Origin: Amycolatopsis anabasis
GTDB taxonomy: Bacteria > Actinomycetota > Actinomycetes > Mycobacteriales > Pseudonocardiaceae
Assembly: GCF_009765355.1 (NCBI RefSeq)
Contig: NZ_VTHK01000048.1
Location: forward strand, 1-64,000
Length of the DNA: 64,000 bases
Direction: 5' to 3'
Made by a program: the position numbers and the translations under genes. The notes under the pieces were generated by a model. That model did not search any database, had not been told where the DNA came from, and worked only from the letters and a program-made list of their open reading frames with translations. Shown here in pieces: positions 35,626 to 46,205 of this stretch (position 1 is its first letter; each line of letters starts with the position of its first letter).

Positions 35626-37335
35626 TTAGTCGGGGGCGGTGAACGTGGGCACGATCCGGTCGAACAGAGCGTTGCGGCCCACGTCGGACTGCTCGGTCGG
35701 GACCGTCACGCTGATCGCCCACAGGCTGCTGCCGCCGTTGCAGAACGCCTGGGCGAACGTGGTCCGGCTCAGCGAGGGCGCCGACGGGCCGCGGCCGTTC
35801 GCCCGCTCCACGGTGGTGTAGGTGAGCGCGATGCCCACCTTGTTGGTCAGCCGGGTCGCCTCGCTCGATTCGAAATCGCCGCGCGGCCAGCCCACCTCCA
35901 GCGATTGGCGGTACTCGTCGAGGCTGTCCTCGGAGCAGGAGCCGGCGAACCGTTCGACGTTGAGCACCTGCTTGCCGTCCACCGAGACGAACTGGACCAG
36001 CGAGCTCGGCGGCATGCCGGGCCGGGCCTGCTGGGTGACGAACTGGACCCAGTTCTCCGGGACCTGGATGGAGAACAGCCCGCCCTTGACGCCCTTGTAG
36101 TTGGTCGCGTCGCCGCTGCGCGTGGCCAGCGGTTTCAGCGGCGGCGCGGTCGGGGCGGGTGCTTTCTCCGCCTCCGGCGGCAGAATCGGCTGGCCGCCGA
36201 GCGACCGGGCGGCCACGAATCCCCCGGCCGAGGCGGCCAGGAAGAGCAGGATCGCCACCACGGTCAGGGTGGCGGTCACCAGCGCGCTCCGCGGTTTCGG
36301 CGGCGCGGGCGTGGCGGGCGGCGGCCCGGCGGGCGCGGGCTGGAACGGCAGCGGGCCCGGATCGGCGGCGAGCGCCGGGGCCGCGGGGGCGGCTTCGGGG
36401 GCCGGGCCAGGCGGTTCGTCCCGTGCCGGGGAGGTGATGAACGCGGTGTCGGCGGCGGCGTTCTGCGCCTGGAACAGCTCCGGGCCGAAGAGCGCGTGCG
36501 GCGCCTTCACCAGCAGCGGCCGCAACCGCTGGCGGAACTCGCGCAGCGTGATCCGGTCGCCCGGTTCCTTGGCCATCAACCGTTCGATCAGCGGCGCGAG
36601 CGGGCCGGGGCTCGGCTTGGGGACCGCACCGTGCACGACCTTGCCCATGGTTTCCAGCGGGTCGCCGTCGGCGTCGTAGGGCGGATGGCCCTCGACCGCG
36701 GCGAACACCGTCGCGCCCAGCCCCCACAGATCCGCGGCCGGGCTGACCGCGCCGCCGGAGGCGACCTCGGGCGCGATGTAGGCGGGGGAGCCGAGCGTCA
36801 TCCCGGTCTTGGTCATCGTCGCTTCGGAGACGTTCCGCGCGATGCCGAAGTCGGTGAGCTTGATCCGGCCGTCCGGGGCGACCAGCACGTTCCCCGGTTT
36901 GACGTCCCGGTGGGTGATCCCGGCGGCGTGCGCGGCCTCGAGGGCGGCGGCCACCGCGTCGCCGACCGCGGCCGCCTGCTCCACGCCGAGCTTCCCGTGC
37001 CGGCGCAGCAGTTCGGCCAGGCTGTGCGAGGGCAGCAGCTCCATCACCACGAACGGCTCGCCGTTCTCCCGGGCCACGTCGTGCAGGATGATCACGTTCG
37101 GATGGGAGAGGACCGCGATCGCCCGGGCCTCGCGCAGCGTCCGTTCGCGGAGTTCGTCGGCCTGGGTGGCGGGCACGCCGTGCGGCAGCCGGACCTCCTT
37201 GACCGCCACCGGGCGCTGCAGGAAGTCGTCGTAGGCCGACCACACGGTGCCCATCGAGCCGGAGCCCAGCACCGAACGCAGCCGGTAACGCCCGGCTACG
37301 ACGCGTGTGTGCTGCTCCTCGTTTCCGGTGGACAC
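35626..37335 (-). CDS. Membrane Ser/Thr protein kinase
   Basis: A 569-residue PknB-like receptor kinase. The glycine loop GSGSMGTVWSAYD is near residue 24, the ATP Lys is K46 (VAVKEV), the catalytic HRDVKPGN is at 142-149 and DFG at 162-164, with activation-loop Thr residues (TMTKTGMTLGSPAY). A Pro/Ala-rich linker (300-348) leads to one transmembrane helix (351-376). The extracellular domain of about 190 residues has two Cys and no PASTA repeats. Ligand and targets are unknown. GTG start; PNP is the next gene in the operon. Confidence 0.93.
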   Translation of the reverse strand: MSTGNEEQHTRVVAGRYRLRSVLGSGSMGTVWSAYDDFLQRPVAVKEVRLPHGVPATQADELRERTLREARAIAVLSHPNVIILHDVARENGEPFVVMELLPSHSLAELLRRHGKLGVEQAAAVGDAVAAALEAAHAAGITHRDVKPGNVLVAPDGRIKLTDFGIARNVSEATMTKTGMTLGSPAYIAPEVASGGAVSPAADLWGLGATVFAAVEGHPPYDADGDPLETMGKVVHGAVPKPSPGPLAPLIERLMAKEPGDRITLREFRQRLRPLLVKAPHALFGPELFQAQNAAADTAFITSPARDEPPGPAPEAAPAAPALAADPGPLPFQPAPAGPPPATPAPPKPRSALVTATLTVVAILLFLAASAGGFVAARSLGGQPILPPEAEKAPAPTAPPLKPLATRSGDATNYKGVKGGLFSIQVPENWVQFVTQQARPGMPPSSLVQFVSVDGKQVLNVERFAGSCSEDSLDEYRQSLEVGWPRGDFESSEATRLTNKVGIALTYTTVERANGRGPSAPSLSRTTFAQAFCNGGSSLWAISVTVPTEQSDVGRNALFDRIVPTFTAPD

Positions 37336-37443
37336 CCGCCCATTGTGTCGGATCGCCTCCGTCCCCCGGTCGGTGCCGGGTCTTGTGAACCGCGATTAGC
37401 CTCACACCTGAAGGTCCAGCCGGTGCCCCTACCATGAACAGTT

Positions 37444-39345
37444 ATGACAAAGGTGGCCGGGACGACGCCGTCCTCACCCGCGGAACCGGTCGTCCCCTCG
37501 GAGCCGGAGCAGCTCACGCTGGCCGGCGAGTTCGACGCGGCCGACCGCGCGCAGTGGTCCGAACTGGTCGCCGGGGTACTCCGGAAGAGTGGTGCGCTCC
37601 GGGAGGGCTTCGAGGGCGCCCCGGAGAGCCTGCTGACCACCCGGACCTACGACGGCATCGAGATCCAACCGCTCTACACCGCCGAGGATCCCGCCCCCGC
37701 GGCCGGTTTCCCCGGCCTGCCGCCGTTCGTGCGCGGCGCGAAGCCGGAGGGCGCGGTGCGCACCGGCTGGGACGTGCGCGCGCAGCACGCCCATCCCGAT
37801 CCGGCGGTCACCAACAAGGCCGTGCTCGCCGACCTCGAGGGCGGGGTGACCTCGGTGTGGCTGCGCCTCGGCGGCCCCGCGCTGCCGGTCGGCGCGCTGG
37901 CCGCCGCGCTGAACGAGGTCTACCTCGAACTGGCCCCGGTCGCCCTGGACCCGGGCGAGGAGTACCCGGCCGCGGCCGACGCGCTCACCGAACTGTTCGC
38001 CGAACGGGATATCCCGGCCAGCGAGGCCGCCGGAAGCGTCGGCGCGGACCCGATCGGCCTGCGCGCCCGCACCGGCCGCCCGCACGACATCGCGCCCGCC
38101 GCCGAGCTGGCCGCCCGGCTTTCCGGGAAGTACCCGCAGCTGCGGACGCTGGTCGCGGACGGGCTGCCGTTCCACGAGGCGGGCGGCTCGGACGCTCAGG
38201 AACTCGGCGCGGCGATCGCGGCCGGGGTCGCCTACCTGCGGGCGCTCACCGCCGCGGGCCTCGGCGTCGACGCGGCCACCGCGCAGCTGGAGTTCCGGCT
38301 CGCCGCCACCGCCGACCAGTTCCTCACCATCGCCAAGTTCCGCGCCGCGCGGCGCCTGTGGGCGCGGGTCACCGAGGTGTCCGGCGCGAGCGTCGCCGCG
38401 CGCGGCATGCGCCAGCACGCGGTGACCTCCTCGGCCATGCTGACCCGCCGCGACCCGTGGGTGAACCTGCTGCGCGGGACGGTCGCCTGCTTCGGCGCCG
38501 GGATCGGCGGCGCCGACGCGATCACCGTGCAGCCCTTCGACGGCGCGATCGGCCTGCCGGACGCGTTCTCCCGCCGGATCGCCCGCAACACCCAGGTGAT
38601 CCTGCTGGAGGAGTCCAAACTGGCCGGGGTGATCGACCCGGCGGGCGGCTCCTGGTACGTGGAGAAGCTGACCGACGAACTGGCCCGGGCCGCCTGGCGC
38701 GAGTTCACCGAGATCGAGCGCGCCGGGGGCATCGAGTCCGCTTTGGACTCCGGCCTGCTCGCCGAGCGGCTGGACGCGGTGTGGCAGGCGCGGTCGAAGC
38801 GGCTGGCCACCCGCAAGGACGCCATCACCGGGGTCAGCGAGTTCCCCCTGCTGGACGAGAAAACCGTCCGCCGCGAACCCTTGCCCTCCACTGTGGACGG
38901 TGGCGGGCTGCCCCGGATCCGGTACGCGCAGGCCTACGAGGCGCTGCGGGACCGCGCGGACGCGCACCTCGCCGAACACGGCGAGCGGCCGCGCGTCTTC
39001 CTGGCCACGCTCGGCCCGGTCGCCGCGCACACCGCGCGGGCCACGTTCGCGGCGAACCTGTTCCAGGCGGGCGGGATCGAACCGGTCAACCCCGGGGCCG
39101 TCGACGACGTGGTGGCCGCGTTCCGGGAAAGCGGCTGCACGGTCGCCTGCATTTGCGGCACCGACAAGGCTTACGCGGAACGGGCGGCCGAGGTGGCGAC
39201 GGCGTTGCGGGAGGCGGGTGCGAGCGCGGTCCTGCTCGCCGGGAAGCCGACCGAGGACTACCCGGACGTCACCGGGTTCGTGCACGCCGGCTGCGATGCG
39301 CTCGCCGTACTGACCAGCACACTGGAAACGCTGGGAGTCAAGTAA
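37444..39345 (+). CDS. mutA: Methylmalonyl-CoA mutase small (beta) subunit
   Basis: A 633-residue non-catalytic partner of MutB. It keeps the TIM-barrel domain and a C-terminal B12-like domain, but the latter lacks the DxHxxG cobalamin-ligating motif, as expected for the small subunit (ACICGTDKAYAE and VHAGCDALAVL are seen instead). The stop codon is directly followed by the mutB ATG. A -10-like TACCAT at 37430-37435 lies 8 nt before the ATG, so the operon message may be leaderless. Confidence 0.94.
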   Translation: MTKVAGTTPSSPAEPVVPSEPEQLTLAGEFDAADRAQWSELVAGVLRKSGALREGFEGAPESLLTTRTYDGIEIQPLYTAEDPAPAAGFPGLPPFVRGAKPEGAVRTGWDVRAQHAHPDPAVTNKAVLADLEGGVTSVWLRLGGPALPVGALAAALNEVYLELAPVALDPGEEYPAAADALTELFAERDIPASEAAGSVGADPIGLRARTGRPHDIAPAAELAARLSGKYPQLRTLVADGLPFHEAGGSDAQELGAAIAAGVAYLRALTAAGLGVDAATAQLEFRLAATADQFLTIAKFRAARRLWARVTEVSGASVAARGMRQHAVTSSAMLTRRDPWVNLLRGTVACFGAGIGGADAITVQPFDGAIGLPDAFSRRIARNTQVILLEESKLAGVIDPAGGSWYVEKLTDELARAAWREFTEIERAGGIESALDSGLLAERLDAVWQARSKRLATRKDAITGVSEFPLLDEKTVRREPLPSTVDGGGLPRIRYAQAYEALRDRADAHLAEHGERPRVFLATLGPVAAHTARATFAANLFQAGGIEPVNPGAVDDVVAAFRESGCTVACICGTDKAYAERAAEVATALREAGASAVLLAGKPTEDYPDVTGFVHAGCDALAVLTSTLETLGVK

Positions 39346-41514
<2,169 letters not shown>

Positions 41515-41521
41515 ACCGCCC

Positions 41522-42529
41522 ATGGCCCGGCCAGTCGACGTAGCCGCCTACGCCAAAGGCGTGCTCGCGGGGGACCGGGGCGTCCTGTCCCGGGCGATCA
41601 CCCTGGTCGAGTCCCAGCGGGCGGACCACCGCGCGCAGGCGCAGGAACTGCTCGTCGAGCTGCTGCCGCATTCCGGCGGCGCGCGGCGGGTCGGCATCAC
41701 CGGCGTGCCCGGAGTCGGCAAGTCGACATTCATCGACCAGCTCGGCACCGATCTGACCGAGGCCGGGCACCGGGTGGCCGTGCTCGCCGTCGACCCGTCC
41801 TCGACCCGCACCGGCGGCAGCATCCTGGGCGACAAGACCCGGATGGCCCGGCTCGCCGTGGATCCGGCGGCGTTCATCCGGCCCTCGCCGACGTCCGGCA
41901 CACTCGGCGGCGTCGCGCGCGCGACCCGGGAGACGATCGTGCTGATGGAGGCGGCCGGGTACGACGTCGTCCTCGTCGAGACCGTCGGCGTCGGGCAGTC
42001 CGAGGTGACCGTGGCGAACATGGTCGACTGCTTCCTGTTCCTGACCCTGGCCCGCACCGGCGATCAGTTGCAGGGCATCAAGAAGGGCGTCCTCGAGCTC
42101 GCCGACGTGATCGCGGTGAACAAGGCCGACGGGGACCACGAGAAGGAGGCGCGCCGGGCCGCGCGCGAGCTGTCCGGGGCGTTGCGGATGATCTACGGCG
42201 TGGACGCGGCCTGGACGCCGCCGGTGCTCACCTGCAGCGCGCTGCACGACATCGGCATGGACACCGTGTGGCAGCAGATCGAACGGCACCGGGAGACGTT
42301 GTCCGCCTCCGGCGAGCTCACCGGGAAACGGCGGCGTCAGCAGGTTGACTGGATGTGGTCGATGGTGCGCGAGCAGTTACTCGGCCGCCTTTCCGCGCAT
42401 TCTTTAGTGCGCTCCTTGGTACCTGAGGTGGAAAACGCAGTGCGGGACGGCGAGTTGACGGCCACACTGGGGGCAGAGCGCATTCTGGACGCGTTCCAGG
42501 GGGATAACGACACACCGTCCCATGGATGA
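41522..42529 (+). CDS. meaB: Methylmalonyl-CoA mutase-associated GTPase MeaB
   Basis: A 335-residue G3E-type P-loop GTPase that protects and reloads the cobalamin mutase. Walker A is GVPGVGKST near residue 60, the switch and Walker B region reads AVDPSS and VETVGVGQSE, and the guanine specificity motif is NKAD near 200. The C-terminal RRQQVDWMW...LL part is the dimerisation arm. Its place right after mutAB defines the functional trio. Confidence 0.95.
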   Translation: MARPVDVAAYAKGVLAGDRGVLSRAITLVESQRADHRAQAQELLVELLPHSGGARRVGITGVPGVGKSTFIDQLGTDLTEAGHRVAVLAVDPSSTRTGGSILGDKTRMARLAVDPAAFIRPSPTSGTLGGVARATRETIVLMEAAGYDVVLVETVGVGQSEVTVANMVDCFLFLTLARTGDQLQGIKKGVLELADVIAVNKADGDHEKEARRAARELSGALRMIYGVDAAWTPPVLTCSALHDIGMDTVWQQIERHRETLSASGELTGKRRRQQVDWMWSMVREQLLGRLSAHSLVRSLVPEVENAVRDGELTATLGAERILDAFQGDNDTPSHG

Positions 42530-42585
42530 CTTCTCCAGGTTCAGCGGGCAGACTGTGCCCCTGCGCGTGGAGGGAGGCGATCGCG

Positions 42586-42903
42586 ATGACGAGAGCACGT
42601 GCACTGTTCCTGGCCCTGCTGGCAAGTGCGCTGGTGTCGTTCGCGGCGCCGGTCGCGGTGGCCGAACCGGTGTCCACTTCGGTCGTGGTCGCGGTCGCCG
42701 GGCCGGTCGCCCGGCAACAGCAAGCGCCGGAACCGGGGCCGAAGATCGACCCGGCGGACAACCAGCGGGCGAACAGCGAGAAGGTCAAGAACAAGGTCAT
42801 CGTGGGGGTGGCGGCCGTCGTGCTGCTGCTGATCGTGCTCTGGGGGCGCAAGGTGCGCGGGAAGAACCAGAAGAAAGCCGATGCACAAGCGAAAGGTAAG
42901 TAG
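42586..42903 (+). CDS. Small secreted or membrane-anchored protein
   Basis: A 105-residue protein. Residues 1-27 are a signal peptide (ARALFLALLASALVSFAAP, AVAEP). A hydrophobic helix (VIVGVAAVVLLLIVLWG) near residues 75-92 is followed by a Lys-rich cytoplasmic tail, so the likely topology is type I membrane. GGAGG precedes the ATG. Function unknown. It follows meaB by 56 bp and may be transcribed with it. Confidence 0.72.
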   Translation: MTRARALFLALLASALVSFAAPVAVAEPVSTSVVVAVAGPVARQQQAPEPGPKIDPADNQRANSEKVKNKVIVGVAAVVLLLIVLWGRKVRGKNQKKADAQAKGK

Positions 42904-42919
42904 CGGGGGATTTACAGCC

Positions 42920-43024
42920 AGGCCGAACTTGGCCTAGCCGTTCAACGCAGATCCACTACCGGCCGTCTCGGATAGAGCTGATCTTGAGGCCGGTTGCGGT
43001 CTGCATGGTGCAGGATTGCCGCAA
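42920..43024. other. Intergenic region with two small inverted repeats
   Basis: The 200-bp gap has AGGCC/GGCCT (42920-42935), a weak stem after the small membrane gene, and TTGCGG/CCGCAA (42994-42999, 43019-43024) with an inner CTGCA/TGCAG pair, a possible regulatory site for the amidohydrolase. I see no RNA gene here. Confidence 0.35.
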
Positions 43025-43104
43025 ATGCGTAAGACAATCATCACCCAACGAACGGCATGCTGCGCTGACGGCGTTGCCGCCCCCGTTGCGGACGGAGGTG
43101 CGGC

Positions 43105-44400
43105 ATGACTGTGCTGGACTCGCGGCCGGAGACGCCCGGCGACCGAGAGGGCCACCGTGCCCCGATCGAGGACTCTGACGCGCTGATCACCGAGCGGGGC
43201 GTCAGCATGGCTCCTGTGCAGGATGTCGGGGCCGGACGCGGTCCGTTCTGGCTGGATCAGTGGCTCAAGGCCAACGCCGCGGACGTCGTCGCCTGGCGCC
43301 GCCACATCCACGCCAACCCGGAACTCTCCCGCCGGGAGTACGCGACCACCGAACTCGTCGCCGGTGTGCTGCGTTCGGCGGGCCTCAAACCTTCCGTGCT
43401 GCCCTGCGGCACGGGCCTGATCTGCGACATCGGCACCGGGCCGACCTGCGTCGCGCTGCGCGCCGACATGGACGCGCTGCCGCTCACCGAGGCGACCGGG
43501 CTGCCGTTCTCGTCCACGGTCGACGGCGTCGCGCACGCCTGCGGGCACGACGCGCACACCGCGATCCTGCTCGGCACGGCGCTGGCGCTGGCCGCCGCGC
43601 CCGAACTGCCCGGCCGGATCCGGCTGATCTTCCAGCCCGCCGAGGAGGTCATGCCCGGCGGCGCGCTGGACGCCATCAACGCGGGCGCGCTGGAGGGCGT
43701 CGAGCGGATCTTCGGGCTGCACTGCGACCCGCGGGTGGCCGTCGGCCGGGTGGGCACCCGGGTCGGCCCGGTGACCTCGGCGGCGGACCTGATCGAGCTG
43801 CGGCTGACCTCGCCGGGCGGGCACACCTCGCGGCCGCACCTGACCGCCGACCTGGTGCACGCGCTGGGCACGGTGATCACGTCGTTGCCGGCGGTGCTGT
43901 CGCGGCGGGTCGACCCGCGGTCGGGGACCGTGCTGGTGTGGGGCGCCGTGCACGCCGGCGAGGCGCCGAACGCGGTGCCGCAGGACGGCGTGCTGCGGGG
44001 GACCCTGCGGACCGCCGACCACGAGGTGTGGACCGCCCTGGAACCGCTGGTGGCCGCGTCGGTGGAGTCGCTGCTCGCGCCGACGGGTGTCGGGTTCTCG
44101 CTGGACTACCGGCGCGGCGTGCCGCCCGTGGTGAGCGAACCGGACAGCACGGCCCTGCTGCGCGCCGGCGTCGAGGCGGCCCTGGGCGACGACGCGCTCG
44201 CCGGGACCGAACAGTCCTCCGGCGGCGAAGACTTCGGCTGGTACCTGGAACACGTCCCGGGCGCCTTCGCCCGCCTCGGCGTGTGGTCCGGCGAAGGCCC
44301 GACCCGCGACCTGCACCAGGGAACCTTCGAACTCGACGAACGCGCCCTCCTCGCCGGCGTCCGAGTCATGACCCACACCGCCCTAACCTCCCTCGCCTAA
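43105..44400 (+). CDS. M20 family metal-dependent amidohydrolase
   Basis: A 431-residue M20D-type peptidase/amidohydrolase related to hippurate hydrolases and to M. tuberculosis AmiA1/AmiB1. Metal ligands and motifs: RRHIHANPELS near residue 66, RADMDALPL near 122, GVAHACGHDAHT near 146, FQPAEEV with the catalytic Glu near 178, and SSGGEDFG near 373. The first 50 residues are a poorly conserved extension. ATG at 43105 follows GGAGG. Substrate is probably an N-acyl or peptide amide; not determinable. Confidence 0.9.
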   Translation: MTVLDSRPETPGDREGHRAPIEDSDALITERGVSMAPVQDVGAGRGPFWLDQWLKANAADVVAWRRHIHANPELSRREYATTELVAGVLRSAGLKPSVLPCGTGLICDIGTGPTCVALRADMDALPLTEATGLPFSSTVDGVAHACGHDAHTAILLGTALALAAAPELPGRIRLIFQPAEEVMPGGALDAINAGALEGVERIFGLHCDPRVAVGRVGTRVGPVTSAADLIELRLTSPGGHTSRPHLTADLVHALGTVITSLPAVLSRRVDPRSGTVLVWGAVHAGEAPNAVPQDGVLRGTLRTADHEVWTALEPLVAASVESLLAPTGVGFSLDYRRGVPPVVSEPDSTALLRAGVEAALGDDALAGTEQSSGGEDFGWYLEHVPGAFARLGVWSGEGPTRDLHQGTFELDERALLAGVRVMTHTALTSLA

Positions 44401-44403
44401 CCC

Positions 44404-44487
44404 GCGAGTCCCCCGTTCGTGCAAGCGAGTCGCACACTCAGGCACGCGAACTACACGTTCAGGTAACCGAGTTACACACATAGGTCA
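44404..44487. repeat. Four 21-bp repeat modules (family E, left copy)
   Basis: Exact 21-bp spacing: units at 44404-44424, 44425-44445, 44446-44466 and 44467-44487, each of the pattern GCGAGT(T/C)-GCACACTCAGGCAC with drift. The array follows the amidohydrolase stop. Its reverse complement recurs at 45548-45610, on the other side of the DUF559-like gene. Confidence 0.8.
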
Positions 44488-44618
44488 CCCGATCCGTGGA
44501 GAACCCTTCACCAGGCGAAATACCTTCCCGGTCCCCAAGCTGTCCACAGGGGTAGCCGGTTATCCACAGATCCTGAATGTGTGTCCCATGCGGCTCCGGC
44601 GTGCGCCATGTTGGGGGC

Positions 44619-45518
44619 ATGAAGTCACTACCGGAAGGTCTGCACGGGGCCTACTCCCGGGCAGACCTCGTGTTAACCATTGGAGCCAACGCGCTGCGCG
44701 CGGTCGTGCGGCACGGCCGGCTGGAGTCGTTCGGGCGAGGAGTGCTGATCGACCCACGCCGGTCCGGAGAGTTCCGTACTCGTGCGGCGGCGGGACTGCT
44801 GCTCGCCGGACCGCACGCCGCCCTGACCGGGCACAGCGCGCTCGCGTTGCACGGCTGTTCCGCGGCCGAGACCGCGCCCATCCACATCCTGCTGCCGTAT
44901 GACCGCAGGATCCGGTCCCGCCCTGAGCTGACGGTTCACTACGGGGAGTTCGCCGAGCGGGATGTGCTGAAGCTGGCTGGGCTCCGGGTGGTGCGTCCGG
45001 ACTTCGCATTGGCCGAAGTCCTCTGCCGGGGCGCCAGGCGCGCGGGATTGGCTTGCGCCGATCAGCTACTCGGCCTGTTGCCGGAGCGTGCTCGCCCGGA
45101 GTTTCGGGCCAGGACCGAGGGGCGAATCGCCGCGCGAACGGACCCGCGAGGTTGCCAGCAGGCGCTCGCGCTGCTCGACCTGGCGACCGGGCTTCCGGAA
45201 TCGCCGCCGGAAAGCTGGACCCTGCTGGCCCTGGTCGATGCCGGGCTGCCCGTCCCCGTGCCCCAGTTCAGCATCACCAACCTGGCGGATGAGGAGATCT
45301 ATCGCCTCGATTTGGCCTGGCCGGAGTTGCGGATCGCCATCGAATACGACGGTTACGAGGCTCATGAGGGGCGCCAGGAGCGTGACGAGGCCCGCGATGC
45401 CGACCTGCGGCGCCGGGGCTGGATCGTGATCCGGGTCGGCGCGCGTGATCTCAAGGATCCATGCCGGATGATCGCGGCGGTCGAGGCGGCCTTTCGGGCG
45501 CGGGGCATGGCCGCGTGA
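44619..45518 (+). CDS. DUF559/AbiEi-like protein
   Basis: A 299-residue protein. The N-terminal part (LRAVVRHGRLESFGRGVLIDP, LTGHSALALHGC) resembles the AbiEi-type antitoxin region. The C-terminal IYRLDLAWPELRIAIEYDGYEAHEGRQERDEARDADLRRRGWIVIRV is a Vsr/DUF559-like nuclease core with the expected Asp...Glu-Tyr-Asp pattern. I start at ATG 44619 because of a GGGGG site; a GTG at 44577 would add 14 residues. It is solitary and bracketed by inverted family E arrays. Function unproven. Confidence 0.72.
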   Translation: MKSLPEGLHGAYSRADLVLTIGANALRAVVRHGRLESFGRGVLIDPRRSGEFRTRAAAGLLLAGPHAALTGHSALALHGCSAAETAPIHILLPYDRRIRSRPELTVHYGEFAERDVLKLAGLRVVRPDFALAEVLCRGARRAGLACADQLLGLLPERARPEFRARTEGRIAARTDPRGCQQALALLDLATGLPESPPESWTLLALVDAGLPVPVPQFSITNLADEEIYRLDLAWPELRIAIEYDGYEAHEGRQERDEARDADLRRRGWIVIRVGARDLKDPCRMIAAVEAAFRARGMAA

Positions 45519-45547
45519 CCGAAAGGCATGCACCGAATGTGGAATTC

Positions 45548-45610
45548 GCGTGCCCGAGTGTGCAACTCGCGTGCGCGAACGTTGAACTCGCTTGCCTGAG
45601 TGTGTAACTC
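45548..45610. repeat. Three 21-bp repeat modules (family E, right copy)
   Basis: Units at 45548-45568, 45569-45589 and 45590-45610 (GCGTGCCCGAGTGTGCAACTC and variants), with a degenerate fourth copy just before. They are the reverse complement of the 44.4-kb units and contain CGAGT/ACTCG pairs able to form small hairpins between the convergent genes. Confidence 0.8.
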
Positions 45611-45615
45611 GCGGG

Positions 45616-46074
45616 TCAGGGGCCGATGCCTTGGCAGGGGCGGGTGCGGAGGGCGTCGACGTAGTCGGCGGGGGCGCCGGCGGCTTCGGCGGCGTCGGCG
45701 AGGACGCCCAGGTAGCGCGCGGAGGGGAGGCCGCCTTCGTAGGCGTCGAGGACGTAGAGCCAGGCCAGGACCGAACCGTCCATGGTCTGCACGCGGAGGC
45801 GGATCTTGTTGTGGATTCCCAGCTCGCCGCCTTCCCAGCGGTCGAGGCCACCTTCGTCGAGCGGGGTGACGTCGTAGAGGACCACGAAGACCCGCGAGCC
45901 CGGATCCTCGACGATCGTGGCGAGCGCGCCTTCCCAGCCGAGATCCTCGCCACCGAAGGTCAACCGCCAGCCTTCCAGCCAGCCGGTACCTGCCATGGGC
46001 GAGTGTGGCGCCCGCTCCATCATCTGAGCGGGCTCCATGTTGGACCCGTACGCGGCATACAACGGCACGGGCAC
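45616..46074 (-). CDS. Gamma-glutamylcyclotransferase-like protein
   Basis: A 152-residue AIG2/GGCT-fold protein. It opens with the substrate-phosphate-like loop YAAYGSNM and has the conserved region VVLYDVTPLDEGGLDRWEG containing the likely catalytic Glu. Members cyclise gamma-glutamyl amines or peptides to 5-oxoproline; substrate here unknown. It corresponds in position to the M. tuberculosis Rv3304-lpdA pair. GTG start at 46074; divergent from lpdA. Confidence 0.85.
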   Translation of the reverse strand: MPVPLYAAYGSNMEPAQMMERAPHSPMAGTGWLEGWRLTFGGEDLGWEGALATIVEDPGSRVFVVLYDVTPLDEGGLDRWEGGELGIHNKIRLRVQTMDGSVLAWLYVLDAYEGGLPSARYLGVLADAAEAAGAPADYVDALRTRPCQGIGP

Positions 46075-46205
46075 AGCCTAGCGACCCATCGATCACCCTA
46101 TTGGAGGCACAAGGCGTGTCGGAGGGCATGCGGCCACTCAAAAGGACGAAAGCTCCCCCGCGTACGGTTGTCGGCAGCGGGATCAAGCAAGGAGGAGGAA
46201 CCCAG

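Noticed and set aside
42904..43104. Possible small RNA or riboswitch (cobalamin) near the mut genes
   Set aside because: The gap lies downstream of meaB, and I could not find the conserved B12-box or a tRNA-like fold; only short inverted repeats are present.
44559..44567. DnaA-box-like TTATCCACA
   Set aside because: A single box, with one more at 10303-10311 inside the Rho-like gene; no cluster, AT-rich unwinding region or dnaA/dnaN neighbours, so not an origin.
44404..45610. Possible CRISPR array
   Set aside because: The 21-bp units abut without spacers, drift in sequence and number only three or four; there are no cas genes in the window.
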